From: Phymorhynchus buccinoides
Taxonomy: Eukaryota > Mollusca > Gastropoda > Neogastropoda > Raphitomidae
Direction of reading: 5' to 3'
Assembly: GCA_017654935.2 (NCBI GenBank)
Contig: CM065710.1
Location: 9,450,290-9,514,289 of the forward strand
DNA: 64,000 bases
The notes under the pieces are model-generated. The model was not told where the DNA came from and searched no databases. It was given only the letters and a program-made list of their open reading frames with translations. Of this stretch, positions 22,392 through 33,010 are shown piece by piece (positions within the stretch are counted from its first letter, which is position 1; every line of letters begins with the position of its first letter). Position numbers and translations under genes: made by a program.

Positions 22392-23529
22392 CAGTCGACC
22401 CCCTCTTTTAAGACCTTCAAAAAATCTTGAAAAATCGGTCGTAAAAGAGGGGGGTCTTAAATCAGGGGTGACCAAAACAATGCACTCAGTGACTCACTAC
22501 ACCGTATATGACACACAGCACATGCATACACTAAAACTAAAACATGCTTTCTCCGCCATTCTTGAATGAAACATCCGCGGTCTAGCTAATATACGAAAAC
22601 GGGCGAAAACAGAAAGTGTGCTCGACGGCCCGTGTTGCACTCACACACAAACTACACATAACAATACAGACCTAATTTTCGCCATAACGGACCTACTAAA
22701 TACTGGATTCTGCACAACGACACAACACAACACAAAACATGACAAAGTTATGCTATGGCAGTTCATTTTCAGTCACAGTTTGCACACACGGAACTTTTAC
22801 CGCGCATACAACTCGGCTGACAAAATGGCGCTGCACACACCGCAAATACGAAATCACGGCAAACGCTAATGCGCCAGCTGCTTTCATTTATCGGATTTTG
22901 TGAGTTGTTTGCATTCAGTGAGTGTTTCAGTGCACACACTAACGCCGATTTATCAGTTTGATAACGGAAAGGAGCTGCTTTTCAACTTATTTTTTGTAAA
23001 GTGAGACCATTCACTGAGTTCCAACTTATGGAGTGTGACCGATCACCTAGTTTCAACTTGGAAGTTGACTTCGCATTTAGGCCTACGTGTGCACAGAGTT
23101 CGTAAAGATCGACACGATCGTGACTGTTTCAGTTCAAACTTTGATCATAAACTGCTCAGTGATGACACATGTGCATAAAAGTGGTGACATTTAGAGGTCA
23201 GATCGTGATATCGCTGATTAAATTCTTCAATTTCGGCATGAGAACGGTTCGTTTTTACCGAGATTGACCTAACAACAGTGGTACCCCAGCTGTGCGTCGG
23301 CTCGAACTGAGGCCGAGAAGGATAGATATCGTATGTTTTTGCGACTGATAATTGTCATAATGTGTTGCATCGGTCGTAAAATCAACAAGATTTACGGTCG
23401 TAAAACGCGTTAGAGGGGGAGTCGTAAATGAGGAGGCAAGTTTAGAAGAAAAACGATCCGTCATTCATATTTCAGTCGTAAAAGAGGGGAGGTCGTAAAT
23501 CAGAGGGCCGTTCGTGAGGGGGTCGACTG
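22392..23529. mobile_element. TA-flanked MITE, CAGTCGACCCCCTC ends (pogo/Tigger-like)
   Basis: Starts CAGTCGACCCCCTCTTTTAA and ends GAGGGGGTCGACTG, with TA on both sides. The sub-terminal GGTCGTAAAAGAGGGG repeats on the other arm (GTCGTAAATCAGAGGG). At 1138 bp it has only short frames, so it is non-autonomous or decayed. Confidence 0.8.
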
Positions 23530-23696
23530 TACACAAAGTTTAACCATAGCCTGAACAGATGGCGAATGTGTTGGCAGCGAGAGAGGCTTGCACAAATGGA
23601 TCACCTTCCCCGAGATGCCGCTCCAGCAGAACGAAAAGAGAAAGGAAAGAGAATGAATGATTTTATTTAATATAACTATCTATTCTATCTATATAC

Positions 23697-23890
23697 TTAC
23701 CGTTTCACTACGAATGAGTTATTCCTTCCAATTTGGAGCAAATGCCAATTTACCAAAGACCAAAAAGTTATAGTCTTAACAAGACTAGATTACTTCCCTT
23801 GGTCTACACAGCCAATACCACTAAGCTGCCGTGGATCCCACTCGCTACGTCACTTCCGGGGAGGCAACTTTAAATCATGATAAATTTTTT
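23697..23890. repeat. DIRS inverted terminal repeat (3' end of element)
   Basis: This 194-bp segment begins TTACCGTTTCACTACGAATG and ends near CAACTTTAAATCATGATAAA. It is the reverse complement of 29721-29914 with very few changes. Beyond it, 23654-23696 is the unique outer edge of this end. Confidence 0.93.
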
Positions 23891-23948
23891 TAAAACCAAC
23901 CTTCCCAATGATGTTTTCGTCGGAGGGAGGAGGGTGGGAACCTTTGAT

Positions 23949-24046
23949 CGTAGTGAAACGGTAAGTATATAGATAGAATAGATAGTTATATTAAATAAAA
24001 TCATTCAATCTATTCTATCATGTTACCGTTTCACTACGAATGAGTT
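23949..24046. repeat. DIRS internal complementary region
   Basis: Two abutting halves. Positions 23949-24007 are the reverse complement of the element's outer edge at 23654-23711 (GTAAGTATATAGATAGAATA...). Positions 24006-24046 are the reverse complement of the other outer edge at 29891-29930 (CAATCTATTCTATCATGTTA...). In DIRS1 such a region bridges the two ends to template the circular intermediate. Its position just inside the 3' terminal repeat matches that model. Confidence 0.88.
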
Positions 24047-24249
24047 GATTCCCAGCGAGGAGGTGGGTAAGAAAACATTGTTGAAACTTCACTCCAACAA
24101 ACAAAAAACAATACCCACAAGACAAACCTGACAGGGAACGCCAGGGATAACCTGTAAGGGAGAGGACATAATAACTAGATAACCAAAACATCCATACCCC
24201 CAAACAGCATAAACATATGCATACCAACACCAGAACAAAAAATAGCATA

Positions 24250-25400
24250 AGCTTATCGTTAGACCAGAGAAAAAAGGAGTCTGCGCAAGCACCACCTTCC
24301 CGATGCCAACGGCGTCGTCCTGCCTTCTGGCGGAGAAATGGCGAAGGTAGAAGCTAGCAAACGTGGACTGTCACTACCAGTACGCAGCTTCCATAACGCT
24401 GGAAAGCGCCACTCCCTTAATCATAGCCAGGGATGTGCTGAAAGCCCGGATTTCATGGGCTCACAGAGGATTAGTGAGCAATGACCAGTCGGCACTTATA
24501 TACACTAAGTTAAAAGCGTTCACCAACCACTTAGAAATGGTTGACTAGAAATATCCCTCATGTATTTCTCATTCAAAGAAAAGAACAGACGGCGTTTGTG
24601 CCCCCGGAAGGGGGAGGTCCTCTTAAGGAAAAACTTAAGAGCTCTGACGGGGCACAGGAGTCTATCAGAAACAACAGGGCCGAGAATAGAGAGAAGACTT
24701 TAAATCGTAACCGAGGGAGAAGCAAACTGAGCAGGATGATTACTGGCCCTAAACTTGGTACCCGCGAGAGACAGAAGGGTACTGAAAGCATCATCCTGGG
24801 GCAGAACCTGAGTGGACTCCACCGAGACAATATCCTGGAAAAGAAGCCAGGAGATGACAAACTCTGCATGGAGACACCCAGGGCAGCCAAGGCCGAAACA
24901 AAACGGACTATGAGTGGCCGGACCGGGCCACCACACGCTGCTACGCCCTTTCGAACCGGAAAAAATATCAACCGAAGTGGCGAGTAAGAGTCAAAAACGA
25001 AAAGGCCCACATCTGGACAAGACTTGTTCAGAATGGGCAAGCAAAGGATCGATGACGGGATAGAGACAGCTAGTACTAAAAGGTGAAGATGAGAATCCGC
25101 AAAACAGCAGACTCCACCTCCGAACTAGCAAACTGAGAAGCCACGGTATGAATGTGTGACTGCACTTCATAACCAACTCTACATGCTAAGACCGTAGGAA
25201 GGCAAAAAATGAAAACTGCCCCTGACGTAGGGACAGACCGAAACAGCAACATAGTTGCTATCGCATGACGTCAAAACTAACCAGATGACGCGGAAATGTC
25301 CCCACCGAAGAGGAAAACATGTAGACAAAAAGCGAAACAGTGTGCAAACGTGACGTCGCCTTAACCCATTCCAACGCCACCCAGTCGAACAACTGAGCTG
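24250..25400 (-). pseudogene. DIRS tyrosine recombinase, inactivated
   Basis: On the minus strand the box HEIRAFSTSL (HEIR codons at plus 24446-24457) carries the His-x-x-Arg pair of tyrosine recombinases. It is followed by GVALSSVMEAAYW, then two in-frame stops (plus 24371-24376), then STFASFYLRHFS, which should hold the catalytic tyrosine. The stops fall where related elements have a W-S/K-S type linker. Upstream, frames at 24573-25040 and 24700-24936 split the rest by frameshifts. The enzyme would catalyse integration of the circular DNA intermediate. This copy cannot make it. The domain call is based on my reading of the C-terminal motif only. Confidence 0.75.
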
Positions 25401-25418
25401 ACGGCTGGGCATGGAAGA

Positions 25419-26590
25419 TCATGTTAGCCGGACAGTAAGGTTCGATCGGGACGGAACCAGACCGAAAAGGATGACTGGAACGGGTGAACGAAATAACTGG
25501 TTGAACAACTCATGGTTGTAACCAGAGAAAACGAAGGTCTGAAACAGAGCAAGTAAAACCATGCCTGCCAGAACAGACAACATTCGAAAGAACGGCGAAG
25601 CCGGGGCCGTTGCCACCCAAAAAATTCGTTCAGAAGGAAGGCAACAAGGGTACGGTTGAACAACTCTCGGTTGCTGTCCTAGAGAGAGCTGGAGACTGAG
25701 TCTCTCACTAAAGGCGAAGATAAGAGAGAAAGCTGTCGTATCGTCTCCGCAGATGGAGACCCAGTTTTGGGTGAGACGGGCCGTGAAAGACTTCAGAGCC
25801 CTGGCTACTGACTCCATCTCCAACAACCCGACTGAAAGCACGATCTGTCTTGATCGAGCCCAGAGGAGAAACTCTTCTGCTTTTCTTGAAAAAGCCGGAG
25901 ACGGTGTTACTCCCTGGCGACGAAGATATGAGAGAGCTGTCGTATTGTGTCCGCAGACGGTGACGCATTTCCCGGAGAGAAGGACTACAAAAGGCTTCAG
26001 GGCCCTGGTCACTGCCTCCACCTCCAAGAGGTTGATGTGAAATTTCTACTCTGCCGAAGTCCACTGACCCGAAAATTCGACTCGATCCAAATGGGCGCCC
26101 CAGCCCGTCGTCGAGGCATCTGTGAGAAGAAAATTGCTGCTGATGCATGGGACGGAAAGGCACTGAGCTGTTGGGCCACTCGAGAATCATCCACTGTTAC
26201 GTTGACTCGAGGAACCAACTGCCGTGAGACACTAGTTGCCCGAGAGGCAGCTGAGACAGTTTCCTTTGCGACAGCAGTCGTTGCAGTGGCCGTTAGCGCA
26301 ACCGTGCGAGAGGAAGCAAATCCGCTACCGATTCCATAAGTCCCAGGAGACGGAGAAGCTGACAAGCAGAGAGCGAAGTCTAGGCCTGAACGTCGAAACA
26401 ATCTCGACGATGGCTTTGACCCGAGTTACCGACAGCTGCACTGAAAACCGCTCCGTAACGAACTCATGCCGAGGTAGCTGAAGGAGGCTGACGGAGACAG
26501 CTCTGATTTCCCGTTGAGAATGCGAAAACCCAGAGTCTTGGACAGTCGAACAAGAATGTCCGTTTGTGAGAGGCACAGGGCTTGCGAAGC
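25419..26590 (-). pseudogene. DIRS RNase H region with internal duplication
   Basis: The minus frame 25419-26027 begins MEVEAVTRALKPF and contains VCGHNTTALSYLRRQGVTPS, close to the RNase H end of DIRS polyproteins (D/H-N-T-T-A-x-x-Y-L...G). A second, related block (MESVARALKSF, ICGDDTTAFSL) follows about 200 bp downstream, so this part was tandemly duplicated. The plus-strand texts near 25790 and 25990 (CTTCAGAGCCCTGGCTACTG and CTTCAGGGCCCTGGTCACTG) show the same duplication. The block GTTGAACAACTC also occurs twice (about 25498 and 25656). Frameshifts separate the segments. Confidence 0.65.
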
Positions 26591-26592
26591 TG

Positions 26593-27637
26593 TTAGCAAC
26601 AACCAATCGTCCAGGTAAACGTGAAGACGAATAGCCCGGGACCTGGCCAGACGAACGAGCTCCTAACGGCGAAGCGAAGGAAACGCTGACGTGAAGGATG
26701 GATGCACGCGTGAAAATATGCGTCCCTCAGGATGAAGGTGTAGCCCAGTCGTTCGGGAGAATGGAGAGACGGATTGAAGCCGTTGTTTCCATTTTGAACT
26801 TGTCGGTGCGAAAAAACCTGTTGAGGGGGGACAAGTCCAAGACCGGGCGAAATTCTCCGTTTTTCCTGGGGACCACGACAGACGAGAGAAGAATCCCGTT
26901 TCCGTAGGCACAATCTGAACAAAGGCTCCCCTATTGACAGAGCGCAGAGACTCCTCTGTCGATCGCTACGAATCAGACTGGTCTTGCGGGGGCGGCTGGT
27001 AGCTGAGGAAGCGAAAGGTACGCCCTCGAGACGAATCGGCTCTCGTGGAGACAAGAGGAGGAGGCCTGAAGTCCATGCGCGCGCGCTTGGCTTGGGGGGA
27101 AGCAACCCCCCGGCCGGCAGACCTGGTAGCCAACTCCACGATGCGATCCTGACCCCAGCCCAGTCTCCGTTCCTTGAACCGCCCCAGGTTGTCCTTGAGG
27201 GAAACCTGATGAAAAGTAGAACGAAGATCAGTGGGGCCAGAACGAACGGCCGAACGATCCAGCAGGGAGAGAGGAACTTACAGTCCTTGAGGACCGCGTC
27301 TCTGAACGTGGCCGCTAGTTGCACCTTAGAAGAGGAGGCCACGGACGAACTGGAGCTCACAGCTTGGTAGAACGAAGCCATGGCAACGCCCAAGGCACGC
27401 TCGTTGGGCCGGCGATGAGCGCCAGGGACTGAAGCAATGACGTGGTTAACGACGAGGCTCGAAGAATAGAGTACATGGATCTCTCCAAGATGTTGAAGGC
27501 CGGCCGGCCCATGAAGACCGAAGTTTGCCTCATTCAGCGCCCATAACAAAGGGAGGAACGTACCTACGGGGCCACAACCGAGTGCGAAGGCACAGGCACA
27601 AAGGGATAGCCCGCTGAAACAGTGGGAAGAAGACCTT
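26593..27637 (-). pseudogene. DIRS reverse transcriptase, broken by internal deletion
   Basis: The minus frame contains LRDAYFHACIHPSRQRFLRF, the catalytic-aspartate block of DIRS reverse transcriptases. Shortly after, in another frame at about plus 26600-26650, comes ELVRLARSRAIRLHVYLDDW with the YLDD active-site box. The PFGL/TAP block expected between them is absent, so an internal deletion combined with a frameshift has removed part of the palm. The upstream part (27000-27637) is compositionally odd and carries no motif I can name. The enzyme would copy element RNA into DNA; this copy cannot. Confidence 0.8.
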
Positions 27638-29062
27638 CTACACAAAAGGCGCCGGGTTGAGACGGGACAGGCTCCGGCAGGGGGGGAGGAGAGACGTCGC
27701 CGTTAGGCAACGGCGGCGGCTGAGACCACAGGGTAGAGTAGTCTTACGAAGTGCCTGCCGAACGAACAGAGAGATGAGAAGCGCTAGACGAGCCTCCTTC
27801 TGCGCTTGCAGACTGCCAAAAAACTGTAGCTGTCCCGCTGTCTGAGCTGATTCGAGCTGCACCATCGGCTTGACGTCGGTGTAGTAGGGCTGACTGCACG
27901 ACGAAGGGATTGGGTCTGAATACACAGGGGGATCAGTCACACCATTGCCACACTGAGAGAATAGATCGTCGACGTGGACAGATCTCGACGGGGACCGCTG
28001 AGACCCCTGATACACAGTTCTCATGATGCGAAATACTTCGTCCTGGACGGCTAAGTCAAAGTCAACCAAGCCTTCACGAGGCAACGACTCAAACTCTTCA
28101 TCCACAGAAGACTCTCGTGGCAGCGCTACATGACGCTTCGAGGGGTGTCTGGTCAGACAGGCATCCGCAGGAAGCTGAAACTCATCCGCACGACGAGGGC
28201 CAGGATGACGTGAGACAGGCTCCAGAACAGGCAACGGCCGGTCCGCCGCTGATGGTGCCGTTCTGTGACGGGTGCCCGTGACGGTGGAGACGGGTGGCCG
28301 CGTGCCGCCGGCACGAGTAACGGACAGGGTTGGTCCGTGAACGGGCCGCACGGGCCGTGGCGGGTAGACGAAGGTGTCACCGATATTTCCGGGTTCAAGA
28401 GTCCGCCAAGGCAAGGCCCTACGCGGGCAACGGCTCTGCTGGGCATAACGCAAGTCCGTACCTCTCGCCCTACACGGGCTACGGAACTGTTGATCATCGA
28501 TGTTTCCGGGTTCAAGAGACCGCCGAGGCAAGGCCCTACGCGGGCAACGGCTCTGCTGGGTATAACGCAAGTCCGTACTTCTCGCCCTACTCGGGCTACG
28601 GAACTGTTGATCATCGATATTTCCGGGTTCAAGAGTCCGCCGAGGCAAGGCCCTACGCGGGCAACGGCTCTGCTGGGTATAATGCAAGTCAGTACTTCCC
28701 GCCCTACTCGGGCTACGTGACTGCCGATCATTGGGAGAGTCCGTACCTCCTGCCCTACGCGGGCTACCACTCGCCCTACGCGGGCTACGGAATTGCCATT
28801 CACTGAGAGAGGGGAGATATTCGCCATCACGAGCACGAGAGCCGTAGACAGGTACGGCGTCCGTCTGGGGCTTCCTGCAGCGGTCGTGGGAACGAACAGC
28901 TTCCACGTCACGCTGGGAGGAGGACCGTCCGTCCAGCCCGAGGTCTTCCTCTCGTGGGAAGATGGGGATGTCCGTAGTCAGCTCTCTTTGGGCCAGCTGC
29001 CCAACCGAGTAAAGAAAAGGAACATCATTATTGTTCATGCAAAGAGAGGCGAACGTACACAC
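27638..29062 (-). pseudogene. DIRS gag-like frame
   Basis: A 474-residue minus frame. Its position upstream of the reverse transcriptase fits a gag-like ORF1 product, which would package element RNA. The middle has three or so tandem 40-residue repeats (QQSRCPRRALPRR...LEPGNIDD), encoded by 120-bp DNA repeats at 28380-28740. The C-terminal part (LVDFDLAVQDEVFRIMRTVY, FFGSLQAQKEARLALL) is less repetitive and more protein-like. A further minus frame, 29113-29457 (SDMLAEFENEGLVLV), may be the separated N-terminal part. No zinc-knuckle motif is seen. The repeats also leave a long Y/G/S-rich frame open on the plus strand. Confidence 0.6.
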
Positions 29063-29720
29063 TGGTTAATACCTTGACTCTCGTGAGAGTACCCTGCGTA
29101 GTTTGTCCGTAGTCAAGTCAGTTGTCGTGTCCAGGGCCTACCAGGCCCAACTGACAAACCGGCCCAAGAGGCCAACGGAACCAAAACTAACCCCTCATTC
29201 TCAAACTCTGCAAGCATATCTGATACCAGAGAAGAAGAATCCACCCAGGAAATAATCTGCTCTGTAACAAACGCAGGAGACACAGAACAGGCTGAGAGAG
29301 GGGGGGGGGGGGGGGGGTTGCACCTTCCCCGACGATGAAGAAGAGGCAGACTAGGCCTCAAACTAGAAAGTTTGCGAAAACTAGAAGAAGAAGAAGCCTG
29401 AGGTGTATCCAAAAGCTTCCCCTTAACATCCCGAGATAGCTTACTAGAAAACCCCACTAGACTGAGTCCATACTACAGGATCGACGGCCGACATGGCGAC
29501 CGGGGGAACAAAGCATGTAACTTGTAAGCACAACAAAATATTTCAAATAATTATTAGCAATGAAAAAAAACGTGAAAATAATTCACACCAACTACATGCC
29601 GACAAACCTGTAGCCCCAAGGCAAAGGGGCAACCCAAACAGAGGAGGATGGCGGCTAGAATAAATAAGATAAACGAAATAATAGCAAGAGCAAAGAACAA
29701 CATGGCTGCTCCAAGTTGGA

Positions 29721-29914
29721 AAATTTTTTATTATGATTTAAAGTTGCCTCCCCGGAAGTGACGTAGCGAGTGGGATCCACGGCAGCTTAGTGGTATTGGC
29801 TGTGTAGACCAAGGGAAGTAATCTAGTCTTGTTAAGACTATAACTTTTTGGTCTTTGGTAAATTGGCATTTGCTCCAAATTGGAAGGAATAACTCATTCG
29901 TAGTGAAACGGTAA
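29721..29914. repeat. DIRS inverted terminal repeat (5' end of element)
   Basis: Starts AAATTTTTTATTATGATTTA and ends GTAGTGAAACGGTAA, pairing with 23697-23890. The outer edge continues to 29930 (CATGATAGAATAGATT), the text bridged by the internal complementary region. Confidence 0.93.
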
Positions 29915-29930
29915 CATGATAGAATAGATT

Positions 29931-30352
29931 TACATGTTTTTACTTCAGGCATAGCAACAGGGAAATGGCAGTTCAGACTTTTTATAGAAAGATTTTTGAG
30001 ACTTTTTACAGAAATTGGTTTCCCCTCTACAAACGCAAAGTAAGATGCATAAATGTGGTCTAGGCGAGCGAAGCAAGTTTAGAAATGACCACCAAAAAAA
30101 ATAATTTAATTATGGTGTGCACACAGATTTACTTCCCTTGAAGTGAATTTGTCAAGCTGACAGCTTTATATTTCTTCCGCATACAATTAGCCGATTCGTC
30201 CTCAATGATAACGTCACTTATTTATGCGGAAGGATGCGATTGAGTTAAGGACTTACATAGCCACATCCATAAACAGAGTCGACTGATAGAGATAGCTTTT
30301 GAGAAACAGATAACACACACACACACACACACACAGAGACAAAGAGACAGAC
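29931..30352. other. intron sequence
   Basis: No exon seen. Contains a CA tract at 30312-30334 just downstream of the donor of RRM-gene exon b. Confidence 0.5.
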
Positions 30353-30441
30353 CTGCAGCCATGAAGGGATGGAGTTGTCTTTGTCAGAACCAATGATTCG
30401 AACCCAGTCCTCTTGAGACACGGTGCATCGAGAGCCGCTCT
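30353..30441 (-). CDS. RRM protein, exon b
   Basis: An 89-bp exon on the minus strand, starting in phase 1 after acceptor GTTTTCAG and ending in phase 0 before donor GTCTGTC. It joins exon a (phase 1) upstream and exon c (phase 0) downstream without frame change. It encodes SGSRCTVSQEDWVRIIGSD followed by KDNSIPSWLQ. The protein then runs on with LSDCRSKGVYLSNLP, so this is the linker just before the RRM. No named domain recognised. Confidence 0.72.
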
Positions 30442-30539
30442 CTGAAAACACATCATCATCATCATCAACGATACCTCCATTATCATCAACAATATCTTCA
30501 CTATCATTATCATCAACAATATCTTCATCATTATCATTA

Positions 30540-30606
30540 TTGTCGGAACCAATGATTCGAACCCAGTCCTCTTGAGACACGGTACACCGAGAACCGCTCT
30601 CTGAAA
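30540..30606 (-). repeat. partial copy of exon b acceptor half, with ATC tract
   Basis: Plus-strand ACCAATGATTCGAACCCAGT, CCTCTTGAGACACGGT and CGCTCTCTGAAAACACATC repeat exon b's first two-thirds and its acceptor. An ATC/ATT tract separates the two. It has no donor. Confidence 0.88.
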
Positions 30607-31164
30607 ACACATCATCATCATCGTCAATGATACCTTCATTATCATTATCATCAACAATATCTTCACTATCATTATCATTGTTATCAACAATATCTTCATC
30701 TTCATACTTTTCTATCAAAGGTTGAAAACATCAGACTTTTTGTTTTGCTGAGCTTTCAAAGGTTGTTTTTGTGATTTTTTTTTTTAGCAATTTCTAGGCG
30801 TTTAAAAAAATAATAAGATTAGGCTTCAGACGTGCACCTATTTTGTTGTCAAGCTAGCGAAAATGGTGTTTTACGTCCTCTTGGTCTGAATCAGACACAT
30901 ATGGGACATTTGTAAATACAAATATGGTGGGAACAATACTGGAGGCAATGCCCGGAGGCAGTACGAAACCAGTAAAGTCCTGATTTGTTTATATTAATAC
31001 AGATGTATCAATGATATTGTACTTCGAAGTCAAGCTAATGCAGCATACAATCATTTATTTCAACACTCGCAAAATGTTTCACATTCTTGCGAGCGCCTCA
31101 CAAATTAAAATGAGCGGTTGCACACTAAATGCAGAATGACCCGACACATAGACAGAACACTCAC

Positions 31165-31281
31165 TTTGACCTTGCAGGCTGGCACAGAGGTCAAGGGCAT
31201 TGTCCAAGGTCAAGGTCATCAGACGCTGACTGGACGCGTCGGTTATGATGGCCGGGCAATCGAGGAACGGACCCAGTTCTC
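31165..31281 (-). CDS. RRM protein, exon a (5'-most exon seen)
   Basis: A 117-bp exon on the minus strand: acceptor TTGCTATTCAG, donor GTGAGTGTTCTG, phase 1 at both ends. It encodes GELGPFLDCPAIITDASS then QRLMTLTLDNALDLCASLQG. The phase match with exon b and the good splice sites support it. Earlier exons are not visible; they would lie in or beyond the assembly gap at 31614, or in the other gene's territory. No domain is recognised in this part. Confidence 0.7.
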
Positions 31282-31613
31282 CTGAATAGCAACAACAATG
31301 ATAAAAGTAACTATACCTCCAGCAGCGCAGCACATTTTCTACTCCAGTGACCTTGACCCTCGACCAATGACCATTTACAAACTTGGCCTAGATATCCTAA
31401 CTACCTACGTTAAAATTTGAGCCTCCTAGTCCTAGGTTCCTGCGTTCAAATGTTATCTATCGAGTTAACATACATGACCAGACGCAGAACATTTTCTGAT
31501 CCAACGACCTTAACCTTTGACCAATGACCTTCTTTTTCGAACATGGCCTAGATATCCTAGCTACCTATGCGAACCTCTCTCTCTCTCACCCACATGTCCC
31601 CTAATCCTCGCAG

Positions 31614-32113
31614 NNNNNNNNNNNNNNNNNNNNNNNNNNNNNNNNNNNNNNNNNNNNNNNNNNNNNNNNNNNNNNNNNNNNNNNNNNNNNNNNNNNNNNN
31701 NNNNNNNNNNNNNNNNNNNNNNNNNNNNNNNNNNNNNNNNNNNNNNNNNNNNNNNNNNNNNNNNNNNNNNNNNNNNNNNNNNNNNNNNNNNNNNNNNNNN
31801 NNNNNNNNNNNNNNNNNNNNNNNNNNNNNNNNNNNNNNNNNNNNNNNNNNNNNNNNNNNNNNNNNNNNNNNNNNNNNNNNNNNNNNNNNNNNNNNNNNNN
31901 NNNNNNNNNNNNNNNNNNNNNNNNNNNNNNNNNNNNNNNNNNNNNNNNNNNNNNNNNNNNNNNNNNNNNNNNNNNNNNNNNNNNNNNNNNNNNNNNNNNN
32001 NNNNNNNNNNNNNNNNNNNNNNNNNNNNNNNNNNNNNNNNNNNNNNNNNNNNNNNNNNNNNNNNNNNNNNNNNNNNNNNNNNNNNNNNNNNNNNNNNNNN
32101 NNNNNNNNNNNNN
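31614..32113. other. assembly gap, 500 N
   Basis: Exactly 500 N, which suggests a fixed-size scaffold placeholder rather than a measured gap. The base before it ends CTCACCCACATG...CTCGCAG, which reads as a splice acceptor after a CT tract, so an exon of the plus-strand gene may be lost in the gap. Confidence 0.95.
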
Positions 32114-32305
32114 TTGACCACCAGAGGGCAGTCCAACTGTTAGGGGCTTATTACGCGATTTTCTTAGTTGGGCGCAGTGAGAGAGAGAGAGAGAGGGTGT
32201 GGTGACTTGGACGATATATTATGTCACTGTATGGGTATATTTCATAAGAAAACAAAAAGCAAAAGAGAGAAAGCACAAGAGAGGGAGAGATGTATTAACG
32301 TATTA

Positions 32306-32400
32306 TGGGTCCTACAACGGCGTTGCTCTCACGCTGCTCATTTCAAATCCCAACTCACAGCCACACCCTAGCCTGTCAGATCACAGAATCCAAACCCCAC
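32306..32400. repeat. dispersed repeat fragment (CGTTGCTCTCACGCTGCTC)
   Basis: This block also occurs at 43725-43820 (GTACAGTGGCGTTGCTCCCAC, CAATCCCAACTCGCAGCCAC) and 51030-51115. It directly precedes the acceptor of E1. Confidence 0.7.
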
Positions 32401-32426
32401 GCCTCAAATCTTGTTCTGACCCGCAG

Positions 32427-32593
32427 GTGTAAGTGCACAGAGTACTATTACGGGGACGGGGGATCCTGCCATCCCCGCATCTCAGTGGACCAGCCCTGCA
32501 CTGCCATTGGTCAGTGCGTGGACAACGCAGAGTGTGATCTGACCATCAACCGATGTCGCTGTTTTGTCGACTACTACAACGACACTGGGGATG
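32427..32593 (+). CDS. EB/EGF-like repeat protein, exon E1
   Basis: Acceptor TTCTGACCCGCAG, donor GTGAGTCTG. The exon starts in phase 2 and encodes CKCTEYYYGDGGSCHPR, the end of one six-cysteine module, then the next module to CRCFVDYYNDTGD. The spacing PC-x5-QC-x5-C matches the modules of E8. It ends in phase 1. The next exon read most naturally (33880) starts in phase 0, so they do not join cleanly. A minor acceptor at 33895 would restore the phase at the cost of a conserved cysteine. It is not the first exon of the gene. Confidence 0.78.
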
Positions 32594-32624
32594 GTGAGTC
32601 TGAATTGTGTTCTACTGCGATGGA

Positions 32625-32985
32625 GTGTAGATCCGAGTTCGAAACCTGGGTACATGGGGATTTTTTCCTCTCACTCTTGCACTAGGCCTTACGGTCTGAA
32701 CGTGGAGTCTTTCGGATGAGACGATAAATCGAGGTCCCGTGTTTGCCCATGCACTTAGCACACGTTAAACCCAGTGGCAACGAAAAAGTTGTCATTTGGT
32801 CAAAATTTACCTACTCCACCCCCCCCCCTTTCCTTCCTCATCAATCACAAAAAATTGCATGCCAAAGAAAAATATGGGTGGCGCGCCTCTGGCTGCATAC
32901 GCGCGCTCTCCAGGTGGGAGCAACCCGAATTTCATTCACAGAGACGCCTCTGTGACTATAAAATACCTAATACCTAATAATACTG
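32625..32985 (+). mobile_element. tRNA-derived SINE (family 1) in the E1-E2 intron
   Basis: Starts about GATGGAGTGTAGATCCGAGT, with B-box-like GAGTTCGAAACCTGGGTAC, then TTTCGGATGAGACGATAAAT, GGGAGCAACCCGAATTTC and CCTAATACCTAATAATAC. It matches the copy at 1108. Confidence 0.8.
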
Positions 32986-33010
32986 TATACCAAAATACCA
33001 CATACCAATA

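Larger units (their letters stand above)
23654..29930 (-). mobile_element. DIRS-type tyrosine-recombinase retrotransposon, decayed but structurally complete
   Basis: A 6.28-kb element read on the minus strand. In order from 29930 it has an inverted terminal repeat, a gag-like frame, reverse transcriptase, RNase H, a tyrosine recombinase, an internal complementary region (23949-24046) and the second inverted terminal repeat. DIRS elements are copied through RNA and inserted by a tyrosine recombinase instead of a DDE integrase, leaving no target duplication, and none is seen. The inverted repeats (as opposed to split direct repeats) point to the DIRS1-like branch. The protein frames have stops, frameshifts, a deletion in the RT and internal duplications, so this copy is inactive. 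It lies in the intron between RRM exons b and c, in the same transcriptional direction. Confidence 0.9.

Noticed and set aside
23460..23640. Second DIRS copy upstream of 23654
   Set aside because: The repeated terminal text near 23949-24046 is explained by the internal complementary region, and nothing upstream of 23654 matches the element.
24250..25400. Prophage or bacterial integrase
   Set aside because: The tyrosine recombinase motif sits in an element with reverse transcriptase, RNase H and DIRS-type ends, inside a eukaryotic intron.
31517..32205. Frames across the N run
   Set aside because: Pure artefacts of translating N.
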